64,000 nucleotides of DNA, from positions 574,827 through 638,826 of the forward strand of contig NZ_JBEXMJ010000002.1 in the NCBI RefSeq assembly GCF_040610475.1, written 5' to 3'. Below, piece by piece: positions 8,358 through 17,040 of the stretch. The notes under the pieces are model-generated. The model searched no databases and was not told where the DNA came from. It saw nothing but the letters and a program-made list of their open reading frames with translations. Each line of letters starts with the position of its first letter. The first letter of the stretch is position 1. Source of the DNA: Actinopolymorpha sp. NPDC004070 (GTDB taxonomy: Bacteria; Actinomycetota; Actinomycetes; Propionibacteriales; Actinopolymorphaceae). The position numbers were made by a program, and so were the translations under genes.

Positions 8358-9278
8358 ATGCGCTTCTCGATCTCCATACCGCAGCACTACCCCGACGGCA
8401 GCTTCGACCCGGGCGCGTTCCGCGCCTACCTCGCCCGGGCCGAGGAGCTCGGCTTCGACAGCGCCTGGACGCAGGAGCAGGTGCTGGGCACGATGCCGCA
8501 TCTGGCGCCGATCGAGACCATGACGTACGCCGCGGCCTGCACCGAGCGGCTGCGGTTGGGGTGTGCGGTGCTGGTCAGTTCGCTGCACAGCCCGGTCCAC
8601 CTCGCCAAGAGCGTCAGCACCCTCGACCAGCTCAGCCGGGGGCGGATCGACGTCGGGCTCGGCATCGGCGGCCGGCAGCGTGCGGTGGCGGCGTTCGGCG
8701 TCGACCCCGACAGCCTCAACCGGCGGTTCACCGAAGGGCTGGAGGTGATGAGGGCCTGCTGGACGCAGCCGCGGGTCACCTTCGCCGGCAAGTTCTGGCA
8801 GCTGGAGGAGGCCGCGATGGAGCCGAAGCCGTTCCAGAAGCCGCATCCCCCGGTCTGGTTCGGCGGCAGCCATCCCAACGCGCTGCGCCGGGCGGTCCGG
8901 CTGGCCGACGCGTTCATGGGTGCGGGGTCGACCACCACGGAGCAGTTCGCCGGCCAGGTGCGGACCCTGCGGGCCACGCTCGCCGAGACCGGTCGCGACG
9001 AGAAGGACCTCCCGATCGCCAAGCGGGTCTACATCGCCGTCGACGACGACCTCGAGCGCGGCCGTGCCCGGATCGGCGCGGCACTGGACCGGCTCTACGG
9101 CTACTTCGGCCTGAGCAACCTGACGGCACTCGCCGTCTACGGCCCACCGGAGGAGTGCGTGCGCGGGCTGCGCGCGGTGGCCGACGCGGGCGCCGCGACG
9201 ATCCTGCTCAACCCGATGTACGACGACGCCGAGCAGATGGAACGCCTGGCCGCGGAGGTGGTTCCCGCGCTGACGTAG
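8358..9278 (+). CDS. LLM-class (luciferase-like) F420-dependent oxidoreductase
   Basis: 306 aa, a single TIM-barrel of the bacterial-luciferase superfamily. Typical signs are the N-terminal FSISIPQHY strand, LGCAVLVSSLHSPVHLAKSVSTLDQ (core strand with the non-prolyl cis-peptide region), GRIDVGLGIGG and PHPPVWFGG. Actinomycete members of this size with TIGR03619-like features usually use F420 rather than FMN. The cofactor and substrate cannot be read from sequence alone. It is monocistronic, with a predicted leaderless start. Confidence 0.88.
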   Translation: MRFSISIPQHYPDGSFDPGAFRAYLARAEELGFDSAWTQEQVLGTMPHLAPIETMTYAAACTERLRLGCAVLVSSLHSPVHLAKSVSTLDQLSRGRIDVGLGIGGRQRAVAAFGVDPDSLNRRFTEGLEVMRACWTQPRVTFAGKFWQLEEAAMEPKPFQKPHPPVWFGGSHPNALRRAVRLADAFMGAGSTTTEQFAGQVRTLRATLAETGRDEKDLPIAKRVYIAVDDDLERGRARIGAALDRLYGYFGLSNLTALAVYGPPEECVRGLRAVADAGAATILLNPMYDDAEQMERLAAEVVPALT

Positions 9279-9304
9279 ACGCCGCAGGTCTCGGGCCGGC
9301 CGGG

Positions 9305-9346
9305 GATCAGCCGGCCACGATCAGCTGGCCACGATCAGCTGGCCGG
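9305..9346. repeat. 14-bp tandem repeat, three copies
   Basis: Units GATCAGCCGGCCAC, GATCAGCTGGCCAC and GATCAGCTGGCCGG at 9305, 9319 and 9333. The repeat spans the stop codon (9335-9337) of the convergent SRPBCC gene and lies 27 bp after the oxidoreductase stop. Its GC-rich near-palindromic units may also end transcription from both sides. Confidence 0.8.
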
Positions 9347-9775
9347 CGCGCCGTCGGCGAGGGCGGCGAACCGGTCCAGGATGTTCGGCCACTCGGTGAA
9401 CTTCGAGCGTTCGGCGGCGTTGTCGGCGTTCCATCCGCCGTGCTCGAAGCGCATTCGGCAGCCGCCGTCGTGTGGGCCGAACTTTACGGTGATCTCGCTG
9501 GGATGGCCGGACGGCTGCGCCAGGGTCGAGGTGTAGGCGAGCCGGCGGCCCGGCTCCCAGACCGTCACCCATCCCCAGCCGTACTCCTCGCCGTCACGAT
9601 GTGACTCGAACACCCGGCCGCCCACGCGCGGCTCGATCGTCACGGCGGTCAGCGTCTGCGCGTTCGCGGTGTAACTCGGATGCCACCACGAGGCGATGTC
9701 GCCGGTGTAGACCTCGAAGGCGCGTTCGGGTCCGCACCGCAGGACGTACTCGTGCACGATCGGATCGAGTTCCAT
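9335..9775 (-). CDS. SRPBCC / AHSA1-like domain protein
   Basis: 146 aa, a single START/Bet v1-like domain. It opens with VHEYVLRCGPERAFEVYTGD, has the WWHPS turn, GGRVFE, GWGWVTVWEPGRRLAYT and a C-terminal helix ending LDRFAALADG. Such proteins bind hydrophobic ligands or act as stress-related co-chaperone-like folds; often an ArsR regulator is adjacent, but none is here. Minus strand, with a GATACT -10 element six bases before the ATG. Confidence 0.88.
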   Translation of the reverse strand: MELDPIVHEYVLRCGPERAFEVYTGDIASWWHPSYTANAQTLTAVTIEPRVGGRVFESHRDGEEYGWGWVTVWEPGRRLAYTSTLAQPSGHPSEITVKFGPHDGGCRMRFEHGGWNADNAAERSKFTEWPNILDRFAALADGAPAS

Positions 9776-9781
9776 GCGCGA

Positions 9782-9838
9782 AGTATCGCCGAGAGGTTGT
9801 TTCCCCGGACACCTTTGTTTCCCGGCAGGTTGTTGCCC
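9782..9838 (-). promoter_or_regulatory. Promoter with triple TTGTTTCCC repeat upstream of SRPBCC gene
   Basis: On the minus strand GATACT (9782-9787) lies six bases before the SRPBCC ATG. Immediately upstream are three direct repeats TTGTTTCCC (9797-9805), TTGTTTCCC (9815-9823) and TTGTTGCCC (9830-9838), about 15-18 bp apart. Their position over and above the -35 region suits a regulator-binding array. No regulator gene is adjacent. Confidence 0.35.
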
Positions 9839-10115
9839 CAGACCGTCGGCCCGCGAAAGTCGGGGCGATCTGCCCCGCCCGCGTGTTCCCTGCAGGCGGT
9901 GCTCGCGGCATGCGGTGGTTCAGGTCGACAGCCACGAAGGATGCCGAGACGACACCGTCGACGGACCCGGCTCCGGACGGCGCTGTTTTCCGGAGGCGAG
10001 TGATCACGGTGTCGCCCGACGCACCCACCCGGCTTCCCCTGCAGAGTGCGGTGCCGACCGGAACGCCGCGTCCCACCCCGGAAGCGATGACCCGCCGTCT
10101 GCCGCCCACTCGTTG
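9839..10115. other. Intergenic region, no gene seen
   Basis: With the promoter region above, this makes a 340-bp gap between two minus-strand genes. Long frames read through it in several phases but are low-complexity Arg/Pro/Ala shadows. I see no terminator hairpin, RNA or coding signal. Confidence 0.5.
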
Positions 10116-10829
10116 TCAATCGGACGTGGACGGTCGTCCGGCCAGGCCGCGCAGCAGCGTAAGTGCCAGCCACCCGAGCCAGCCCATCCCGACCACCAGC
10201 GTGAGCCGCTGGAAGAGCCCGCCGACCGGCGCCAGTGCGGTCTGCTGGGAGAACCCCGCGCTGGAAAGGAAGAACAGGGCCAAGAACACCACCGCGGTCG
10301 CCACCGAGTACGCCGCCCTGCCCCGATGACCGGCGCGGGCGAACCGATAGCCGACCACGCAGCAGGCCAGCGGCAGCCCGAGGAAGACGAGCGCCGAGAA
10401 CGCGTCGTGCAGGTTTCCCGTCGTCGTCTGCGGGGCGGGTACCGGAGTGCCGGGCGGATAGTCGCCGACCGGGTCCGTGGCGAAGACGCCGGCGCCGAGC
10501 AGGCCCACCGCGACCCCGCCGAGCAGGATGGGCGCCCAGACGCCGGCGGCGTACATCCGTCGCAACGCCGGCCGGGACCCGACCGCGAAGGCGAGCAGGA
10601 GGATGCCGGTGAGGAGGAAGTTCGCGCGCTGGGTCCAGCCGTACTCCCCGAGCGCCAGCGAGCTCACCGGGTGCCGCAGGGCGCTGTAACCGGGACGGGT
10701 CGCTCCCTCGACGAGGAACGCGACGACGAACACGATCGGACCCACGACCCCGCAGGTGAGCAGAGCGCGTTCGCGGCCGGACGTGGACCGCGCAGCGGCC
10801 GGATGGGGCCGCGAGACTCCCTCGGACAT
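10116..10829 (-). CDS. DUF998 family membrane protein
   Basis: 237 aa with six predicted TM segments. Family signs are GYSALRHPVSSLALGEYGWTQ after TM1, a FATDPVGDYPPG loop, and a conserved His in GNLHDAFSAL. DUF998 proteins are six-TM integral membrane proteins of unknown function, sometimes near cell-envelope or regulatory genes. The start is ATG 10827-10829 with a GACAAT -10-like hexamer six bases upstream, suggesting a leaderless transcript. Confidence 0.88.
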   Translation of the reverse strand: MSEGVSRPHPAAARSTSGRERALLTCGVVGPIVFVVAFLVEGATRPGYSALRHPVSSLALGEYGWTQRANFLLTGILLLAFAVGSRPALRRMYAAGVWAPILLGGVAVGLLGAGVFATDPVGDYPPGTPVPAPQTTTGNLHDAFSALVFLGLPLACCVVGYRFARAGHRGRAAYSVATAVVFLALFFLSSAGFSQQTALAPVGGLFQRLTLVVGMGWLGWLALTLLRGLAGRPSTSD

Positions 10830-10868
10830 GCGGCCATTGTCACCGAGTTCAGCGTTGTCGCGGCGAAG

Positions 10869-11675
10869 TCAGCCGGATCGCCACGTCCGATGCGCGTGTA
10901 CGCCGAGCCGGTCCGGACTCGACAGTTTCCACAGCCAGCCGATCGGGCGCAGCCCGAGGCGCGCGGCCACCCGCTGGGAGGAGAGGTTGTCCGCGGACGT
11001 GCTGTAGAACGGCAGCCGCCCCGTACCCCGGGTCAACGTCGCCCAGTGCGCGGTGACCGTGGTGGCGAGCCCGCGCCCTCGCGCGTCCGGGTGGGTCCAG
11101 ACTCCGGCCTCGGCGCCCCGGGAGTCGGCGACCGGAGTGTGCGCGACGGCGAGGACGAGTGCGTCGCGGACCGCGATCGCCCACGGGCCGAGCGACCCGC
11201 TGAGCAGGTCGGCCCACTCCTCACCGGTCCAGGTGGCGGGGGTCGCGGCGGCGCGCAGGACCTCCCTGGCCTCGGTCCCGTCGTCGGAGCGCACGATCCG
11301 TACGGCTGCCGCGTCGTTGTCGTACGTACGCCCGTCGGTGTTCGGCGTCACCGTGCTCGGGACCAGGTAACTCGGCCCGGCCGAGACCACCACCGGGCCG
11401 AGCGAGCCGGTGATTCGTTGCCGGCAGTACGAGAGAAACTCCGGCGGCCGACCGGGTTCGGCGTCCCCTTGCATGCCTTCCACCGCGGCCTCGAACGTCT
11501 TGGTCAGGTCGTCGGCCACGTCGTCGGGCACGTCCTCACCGACCGCCAGCATGTGGCCGTCGTCGGCGACGCCGAGGACGACGTGGTGTGCCTTCCGCAG
11601 TCGCCCGCGGGCGTCTCGGTTCCAGAGGACGTCCATCTCCGTGGCGAGCAGGTCGACGGATCGGGTAGCCGGCAT
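10869..11675 (-). CDS. GNAT-family acetyltransferase
   Basis: 268 aa. The C-terminal half carries the acetyl-CoA-binding motif A (GVWTHPDARGRGLATTV, an R-G-x-G-x-A/G pyrophosphate loop) and the following FYSTSADNLSSQRVAARLGLRPIG segment with the conserved Asn and Arg of motif B. The N-terminal 130 residues are a second, degenerate GNAT-like half, as in two-domain members. The acceptor is unknown. A TAGGGT -10 motif lies eight bases before the ATG. Confidence 0.85.
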   Translation of the reverse strand: MPATRSVDLLATEMDVLWNRDARGRLRKAHHVVLGVADDGHMLAVGEDVPDDVADDLTKTFEAAVEGMQGDAEPGRPPEFLSYCRQRITGSLGPVVVSAGPSYLVPSTVTPNTDGRTYDNDAAAVRIVRSDDGTEAREVLRAAATPATWTGEEWADLLSGSLGPWAIAVRDALVLAVAHTPVADSRGAEAGVWTHPDARGRGLATTVTAHWATLTRGTGRLPFYSTSADNLSSQRVAARLGLRPIGWLWKLSSPDRLGVHAHRTWRSG

Positions 11676-11870
11676 GGAGGCAGACCCTACCGACGTCGTC
11701 GAGGACTCCGACAGTGCTTTCCGTCCGGGTGACGCGGCGCGGTCCGTACCCTCGCCCGTCGTGGCTTCCCGGGCCGGCCGTGATCACGTCACGCCGGGCC
11801 GCCGGCAGTACCACGGTGATAGCCGACTCCCGGGGGATGCCGGTGCCCGTCGCCCACGCGGTAGGCAAGG

Positions 11871-12623
11871 TCAGGTTGACAGGCAGCACGCGACATCTCC
11901 TCCGGATGTGCTCTGGGACACGACCTCGAAGCCGGCACGGGTGAGTTCCGCACGAAGCGCTTCCGGCCGCAGGTGGCGGCGATGCGGCAGATACCAGATG
12001 CCGTCGGTCCGCGTCGCGCTGTCCAGTTCCTCTCCGGCGGCGACCGGGGCCGGCACCTCCTCGTAGCAGATGCCGGTGGCCTCGTCGTACCGGAATCCGT
12101 CCTCGTAGTCACGCTCCGGCTCGTACATCGCCGTCGAGACCAGGTAGTGGCCGCCGGACGCGAGCCGGGCGCGCACCGCGGCGTACAGGTCGGCCCGGTC
12201 CGCGTCCGTGACGATGGATTGCAGGCAGAAGCTGTCCACCACGAGGTCGTACCTCTCGTCGGCGGGTACTTTCGCCAGTGCGCACATGTCCTGGACGTCG
12301 AACCTGATGTCAAGGCCGCGTTGCCGCGCGAACTCGCGAGCGAGTGCGATCGCCCGTGGGATCAGGTCGACGGCGTGGACCCGGAACCCCCGCGAGGCGA
12401 GGAAACAGGCTGCCGGACCGGTGCCACAGCCGTACTCGAGTACGTTCACCTCTGCCGGCGCCGGCAGGTCGAGTCGCGCCAGGGTGCGTTCGAGGAACCG
12501 CCGGTTGGGGAACTCCTCATAGGAGTTCGGGCTGCCGCTCTCGAAGAGTTCGTCCCACTGGGTGAGCCCGCGCCGTGCGATCTGTTCGTACGCGGCTTCG
12601 TGTTCGGCGTAGTAGTACGGCAT
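11871..12623 (-). CDS. Class I SAM-dependent methyltransferase
   Basis: 250 aa. N-terminal YYYAEHEAAYEQIARRGLTQWDELF is typical of the group, followed by motif I VLEYGCGTGPAACFLA, HAVDLIPRAI (acidic end of beta-2), YDLVVDSFCLQSIV and LASGGHYLVSTAMY. Unlike many neighbours it has a clear GGAGGT ribosome-binding site six bases before ATG 12621-12623. The substrate is unknown. Confidence 0.88.
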   Translation of the reverse strand: MPYYYAEHEAAYEQIARRGLTQWDELFESGSPNSYEEFPNRRFLERTLARLDLPAPAEVNVLEYGCGTGPAACFLASRGFRVHAVDLIPRAIALAREFARQRGLDIRFDVQDMCALAKVPADERYDLVVDSFCLQSIVTDADRADLYAAVRARLASGGHYLVSTAMYEPERDYEDGFRYDEATGICYEEVPAPVAAGEELDSATRTDGIWYLPHRRHLRPEALRAELTRAGFEVVSQSTSGGDVACCLST

Positions 12624-12740
12624 GTCAGACCTCCGTGCTCGCGACCCGGGCCGGCGGACGCCGCCAGTCTTGCTGGTGCGGCAAGCACGTGTACAACGAC
12701 TTTAGGACGCGTGCGCAGCCGGGAACGGCTCGCTCGGGCT

Positions 12741-14396
12741 TCAGGGGCGGAGGATTCTCTGCTGTCGATCCACCCACTCCGGCGGTACGTATTCGGGGTG
12801 GCCGTGTGCTCCCATGCGGACTTGCCATCCTTTGTGGTGGACGGTGACGTGGTGGTAGCGGCACAGGAGTACGCCGTTGTTCAGGTCTGTTGGGCCGCCG
12901 TGGTCCCAGGCGGTCATGTGATGGGTGATGCAGCGTGGTTCGGGGATGTTGCAGCCGGGGAAGTGGCAGTGGCTGCCGTCGCGGATCGCCAGAGCACGGC
13001 GCTGGTGTTCTTTGAAGTACCGGTCGGAGCGGCCGAGGTCGAGCACGTGCCCGTCTCCTGCGAGGACGACGGGGATGAGGTCGGCCTCGCACGCCAGCCG
13101 TCGCACGGTGGCGGCGGAGATGGCTTTGCCGTCGGTGCCGAGGTAGCGGGCTGATCCGCCGCCTCCGCATTTCGGGCACCCGTCGTGCGGGTCGATGGCA
13201 GCCTCCGACCCGGCCGTACCGGGTTTGGTGTTCGGTTGTGGGCGCTGCCCCGGTGTTCGAGGTGGCGGTATCCCGTCCCCGAGCGAACCTGTGTCGGGTG
13301 ATGGCCGTTTCGGCTTACCTACTTGTGCCTTCCGGCCTTCGCCCTGGCCTGCTGCCTCCCGCGGTGTCGGTTCACCGGCGTGGCCAGGCTTCTTGGCCGC
13401 ACTCCCAGCGGTGTTGGTCGCCTTCGCAGTCCCGTACTTGGGGTCGGTGCTGGGGCAGGTGCAGGGCCTGGGGCGGATGGGGGTGGCGGTGTCGTCGATG
13501 GTCCCCGCACCCGTGCCCTTCAGGAGGGTGTCGAGGGGGATGGTGACCGTGACCTGGGGTGGTCTGCCGCCGCGGACGGGTGCGGTGGAGGCGGCGGCGA
13601 GCAGGCCGAGCGCTTCGGCGAACGCGTCCCCGCGCCGCTGCTCGATCGAACGCAGATCCGGCTCCGGTCCTTTGTTGGGTTCGGCGAGGGGTTCGATGAT
13701 CTTGCGGAGCAGTTCCATCTCCCACACCGGCAGGGTGATCCGCACCGACTCCGACTGCGGGATCCCGTTGGGGACGTAGCGAAGGGAGCGTTTCTGTTCG
13801 GCCTTGCGGTCCTTGCGCTCCAACTCCTCTCCCAGCAGCCGTTCGGCCTCTTCGGGGGCGATCCGTTCCAGCAGGGGCTCGCCCAGCCTGCGGAGCTCGT
13901 CGGGGTTGTGGGTCCGGGCGGCCTCGATCAGGAACTCCTCACCCCGGTCACGTTCGTCAGCACCGACGTATTCGGGGAGTTTCTTGATCGCCTCGGCGAT
14001 CACGCCGGCCTGCCGGGCCGACACCACCCCCGCCGCCAACGCCTCACCGGTCAGCCGGGCCTCCTTATCCAGGACCCTGGCCAGCCCCACGGCGGCGGAC
14101 GCTTCCTTCTGTGCGTACCGCTGCGCGGTGCGCAGGTAGACCGTGGCGTTCGGCGAGCCGGTCAGCTTCCCGATGTCACAGGCTTCGGCCTGGCGGACCA
14201 GGGCCAGTTCCAGTGCTTCGAAGCGGGCCTTCTTCGCCCGCGCCCTGGCGAGCACCAGCCCGCACTCCTCCGCGGTCAAAGAGCCCTTCGAGACCACCCA
14301 CGCCTCGTCCAGGAACGGGTCCACCGAGTCGAGCGCAGCCAGGATCCGGTCGGCGGCACCGCCACCGGTCCAGGCACCCCACTCACTCGAAGACAT
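12741..14396 (-). CDS. DUF222 / HNH endonuclease (13E12-type) with long linker
   Basis: 551 aa. Residues about 15-300 are the DUF222 domain typical of actinomycete 13E12 repeats. A Pro/Gly/Lys-rich linker of roughly 110 residues follows, containing two Cys pairs (CTCPS and CPKCGGG), then a standard HNH nuclease: RDGSHCHFPGCNIP, THHMTAWDHGG, LCRYHH (catalytic His pair, Asn and metal-binding His). These genes are present in many diverged copies and behave like selfish or domesticated endonucleases. ATG 14394-14396 is preceded by TAGCAT with a six-base gap (leaderless). The linker is longer than I would expect. Confidence 0.92.
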   Translation of the reverse strand: MSSSEWGAWTGGGAADRILAALDSVDPFLDEAWVVSKGSLTAEECGLVLARARAKKARFEALELALVRQAEACDIGKLTGSPNATVYLRTAQRYAQKEASAAVGLARVLDKEARLTGEALAAGVVSARQAGVIAEAIKKLPEYVGADERDRGEEFLIEAARTHNPDELRRLGEPLLERIAPEEAERLLGEELERKDRKAEQKRSLRYVPNGIPQSESVRITLPVWEMELLRKIIEPLAEPNKGPEPDLRSIEQRRGDAFAEALGLLAAASTAPVRGGRPPQVTVTIPLDTLLKGTGAGTIDDTATPIRPRPCTCPSTDPKYGTAKATNTAGSAAKKPGHAGEPTPREAAGQGEGRKAQVGKPKRPSPDTGSLGDGIPPPRTPGQRPQPNTKPGTAGSEAAIDPHDGCPKCGGGGSARYLGTDGKAISAATVRRLACEADLIPVVLAGDGHVLDLGRSDRYFKEHQRRALAIRDGSHCHFPGCNIPEPRCITHHMTAWDHGGPTDLNNGVLLCRYHHVTVHHKGWQVRMGAHGHPEYVPPEWVDRQQRILRP

Positions 14397-14685
14397 GATC
14401 GAATGCTATCGGCGACCACCGACAAGCGAGCCGTTGTCCACAAGGGAAAGTCGACGAAGACGGGTGATGTCCGTAGGTACACGAGGTCACCTGTTCACCT
14501 GTGGATCGAAGCAGCGCCAACCGGCAGTCGCGCCGACTCGACGGTGACCGCTCGTAGTCGCCACGCGGGGGATGTTGACACCCCGTGAGTCCGGGCAACG
14601 AGTGCGCCGGTCGCCGACGTACGCCCCAGTAGAGTGCGGGGCGCCGCGGCACCCCGGCCGCGACGCAGAACGAGGGGACGCATGC

Positions 14686-15423
14686 ATGTCTCGGTACGGA
14701 CGCATCCTAATCAAACTCAGCGGCCAGGCCGTGGCGGGCGCGCAGAACTCCGGGTTCAGCGCGGACGCGCTCGACCACCTCGCACGAGAGGTCCTGCGCG
14801 CGCGTGACCTCGGCCTCCAGGTCGCGATCGTCGTCGGCGGCGGCAACGTCTTCCGCGGGAGTTCTGCCGACGAGTGGGGCATCGACCGCGTGGAGGCCGA
14901 CAGTATCGGCATGCTGAGCACGCTGATCAACGCGATCCTCCTGCGGGGCAAGATCAGTGCGCTGAGCGACCACGACGTACGCGTGATGACCGCGATCCCG
15001 ATCAACTCCGTCGCCGAGCCGTACATCCGGCTTCGCGCGCTCAACCACCTGTCCAAGGGCAAGATCGTCGTACTCGCCTGCGGCATCGGCCAGCCCTACG
15101 TCACCACCGACTACCCGTCGGTCCAGCGTGCCGCCGAGATCGACGCGGACGCGATCCTGGTTGCCAAGCACGGGGCCGACGGGGTGTACGAGAGCGACCC
15201 GAACGTCGACAAGGACGCGCGCCGCTACCGTTCGATCAGCTACGACCGGGTCCTGGCGCAGGGCCTGCGGGTGATGGACCAGGCCGCGTTCATCCTCGCC
15301 CGGGACCAGAAGCTTCCCCTGCACGTCTTCGACATCGACCGGGCCGGGGTGATGGCCGGCATCTGCCAGGGCGAGGAGCACGGCACCTACATCGCCGGCG
15401 ACGTCCCGACCGAATGGGCGTAG
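14686..15423 (+). CDS. pyrH: UMP kinase (PyrH-family), stand-alone copy
   Basis: 245 aa. Amino-acid-kinase fold of the PyrH branch: RILIKLSGQAVAG (phosphate-binding Lys and Gly), VGGGNVFRG, a GMLSTLINAILL helix, AEPYIRLRALNHLSKG, HGADGVYESDP. It converts UMP to UDP with ATP. GAGGGG lies about eight bases before ATG 14686. The usual bacterial pyrH sits between tsf and frr; this copy is isolated between an HNH gene and a membrane protein and is diverged at several positions (for example LSGQ where LSGE is usual), so it may be a second copy. A TAGAGT motif at 14630-14635 is a possible -10. Confidence 0.82.
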   Translation: MSRYGRILIKLSGQAVAGAQNSGFSADALDHLAREVLRARDLGLQVAIVVGGGNVFRGSSADEWGIDRVEADSIGMLSTLINAILLRGKISALSDHDVRVMTAIPINSVAEPYIRLRALNHLSKGKIVVLACGIGQPYVTTDYPSVQRAAEIDADAILVAKHGADGVYESDPNVDKDARRYRSISYDRVLAQGLRVMDQAAFILARDQKLPLHVFDIDRAGVMAGICQGEEHGTYIAGDVPTEWA

Positions 15424-15455
15424 GGCTCCGGCCCACCTCGCCGAACCACACGCAG

Positions 15456-15496
15456 GCCGTATCCCTCGTCAATGACTCCTTGACGAGGGATACGGC
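15456..15496 (+). terminator. Intrinsic terminator hairpin after the UMP kinase
   Basis: A perfect 17-bp stem (GCCGTATCCCTCGTCAA paired with its exact complement) with a seven-base loop, 33 bp after the stop codon. It has no long T tract, which is common for actinomycete terminators. Confidence 0.85.
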
Positions 15497-15641
15497 TCTG
15501 TGCAGATGAACGCGTTGATACAGGCTCAGCCCGCCAGTCGGGCAACGCCAGCGGTTCGACCCGGCGGAACGCCGCGGTGGAATGGCGTTGCTCGCCAAGC
15601 TCCCGCGCGGCGTTCGTCCGGCTCCATGCGTTCATCTTTCG

Positions 15642-16127
15642 CTAGCGGGCGATCCGGGTGATGCGGGCAGCAGCCTGGCGGGTGGCGATCCACGCCGCAG
15701 CGGTGGTGGCGAGCCGTAGGGCGTTCAAGCGATACCAGGTCCGCAGGAGTTCCTCCCGTTCAGCGGCCGGTGACTGCTCGGTGGCGAAGAACAGCCTGAG
15801 ATTGAGGGGTACGAGAACGGCGGTCACCGCGGCACCGGAGATGGAGCAGGAGGCCGCGACGACGAGCCATCTCCGAGACTCCGGGCAGTCGTCCCATCCG
15901 GACCAGACCGCGGCGAGCGAGGCCGGAAACGTCGCAGGAACGGCGGGAACGTAGTAGCGCAGCGGACTTCCGGGACCGAGCGGCGAATGCGCACGCTCAC
16001 ACTCGGCGCCGGCAGCCAGCCGGTCCGGAACCCTGACCACGGCTTCGTAGAGATTGCCGAAGAACCAGTGAGCATGTCCGAGCTGGGCGAGCGTCAGCAG
16101 TCGCCCGGTGAGCCGTCGCCTGCGCAT
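15642..16127 (-). CDS. DUF1772-like membrane protein
   Basis: 161 aa with four hydrophobic segments. The opening LGHAHWFFGNLYEAVVRVP, the RYYVPAVPATFPA loop, LVPLNLRLFF and the closing WYRLNALRLATT pattern (Asn and Arg conserved) fit the DUF1772/anthrone-oxygenase-like group of four-TM proteins. The function is not established for bacterial members. The ATG has a TACGAT -10 element six bases away in a very short divergent promoter. Confidence 0.7.
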   Translation of the reverse strand: MRRRRLTGRLLTLAQLGHAHWFFGNLYEAVVRVPDRLAAGAECERAHSPLGPGSPLRYYVPAVPATFPASLAAVWSGWDDCPESRRWLVVAASCSISGAAVTAVLVPLNLRLFFATEQSPAAEREELLRTWYRLNALRLATTAAAWIATRQAAARITRIAR

Positions 16128-16133
16128 CGACCC

Positions 16134-16155
16134 ATCGTAGGGAACTGCATAGAGT
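16134..16155. promoter_or_regulatory. Back-to-back leaderless promoters
   Basis: The whole gap between two divergent start codons is 34 bp (16128-16161). On the minus strand TACGAT (16134-16139) is six bases from ATG; on the plus strand TAGAGT (16150-16155) is six bases from GTG 16162. Any -35 contacts must fall inside the opposite gene. Confidence 0.55.
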
Positions 16156-16161
16156 CAGGCC

Positions 16162-16626
16162 GTGACCATCAAGATCCGCGAGGCGACGCAGGCCGAGACG
16201 GCCGAGCTGGCGAGGCTCCGCTGGCGATCCACCTTCGAGCGCCAGCCGGGGCCGGAGCCGGTCGACGGCCTCGACGACTACGTCCGGAGCTTCTCGGCGT
16301 GGTGGGAGCGGCGCGAGGACTACGTGGCCGTGGTGGCGGCGGACGGAACGCGACTCGTCGGCGTGGGGTTCCTCGCGCTGGCCGGTCGCGTGCCCGTGCC
16401 GGGCGACCTGGACCGGCGTACCGGCGACATCCAGTCGGTCTTCGTATTGCCGGACTACCGCGGCCAGGGTATCGGTTCGATGGTCGTACGCGCGCTCGTC
16501 GACCACGGCCGGGAGCGCGGCTGCAGCCGGGTCACCGTCCATTCCGGCACCCGCGCGGTCCCGGTCTACGAGCGCGTCGGTTTCCAGCACGACCAGCACC
16601 TGATGGTGCATCCGCTCACCGACTGA
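16162..16626 (+). CDS. GNAT-family N-acetyltransferase
   Basis: 154 aa, single GNAT domain. It begins IKIREATQAETAELARLRW, has VFVLPDYRGQGIGSMVVRAL (acetyl-CoA pyrophosphate loop) and ends GTRAVPVYERVGFQHDQHLM with the usual Tyr. The substrate is unknown. GTG start with TAGAGT six bases upstream. It is followed after 48 bp by the VOC gene on the same strand. Confidence 0.9.
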   Translation: MTIKIREATQAETAELARLRWRSTFERQPGPEPVDGLDDYVRSFSAWWERREDYVAVVAADGTRLVGVGFLALAGRVPVPGDLDRRTGDIQSVFVLPDYRGQGIGSMVVRALVDHGRERGCSRVTVHSGTRAVPVYERVGFQHDQHLMVHPLTD

Positions 16627-16674
16627 CCGCACGGCTGGTCAGGCCGGCGCCTCGCGGCGTATCGTCTGCTGGCC

Positions 16675-17040
16675 ATGGAGCGCGCCATCCCCATCCTGCC
16701 CGCGGACGACCTGCGTACTGCTCGGAACTTCTACGTCGACGGACTGGGGTTCGCGGTCACCTTCGAGGCGTCCGAGGACGGTACGACCGGATTGCTGGGG
16801 CTCGAACGCGGGACGATCCGCCTCACGATCGACGCCCCGATGTCCGGGCACGGCCGACACGCCTGTGTCTCGTTAGAGGTCGACGACGCCGACTCCTACT
16901 ACGACGAGTGGCGGCAGCGGGTCGAGATCGATGGCCCGCCGGAGAACGAGCCGTGGGGTGCGCGCACGTTCAACGTGATCGACCCTGCCGGCAACACCCT
17001 CTTCGTGATGGGCCCGACGCGGCAGGACGACGCGGCCTAG
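16675..17040 (+). CDS. VOC-family (glyoxalase/bleomycin-resistance fold) protein
   Basis: 121 aa with two beta-alpha-beta-beta-beta units: AIPILPADDLRTARNFYVDGLGF and then ACVSLEVDDADSYYDEW, ending FNVIDPAGNTLFVMGP. The length and short core resemble bleomycin-binding and fosfomycin-type members, but no metal-ligand set is clear. TATCGT lies nine bases before the ATG. Its TAG stop overlaps the stop of the convergent methyltransferase through a shared CTAG. Confidence 0.88.
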   Translation: MERAIPILPADDLRTARNFYVDGLGFAVTFEASEDGTTGLLGLERGTIRLTIDAPMSGHGRHACVSLEVDDADSYYDEWRQRVEIDGPPENEPWGARTFNVIDPAGNTLFVMGPTRQDDAA

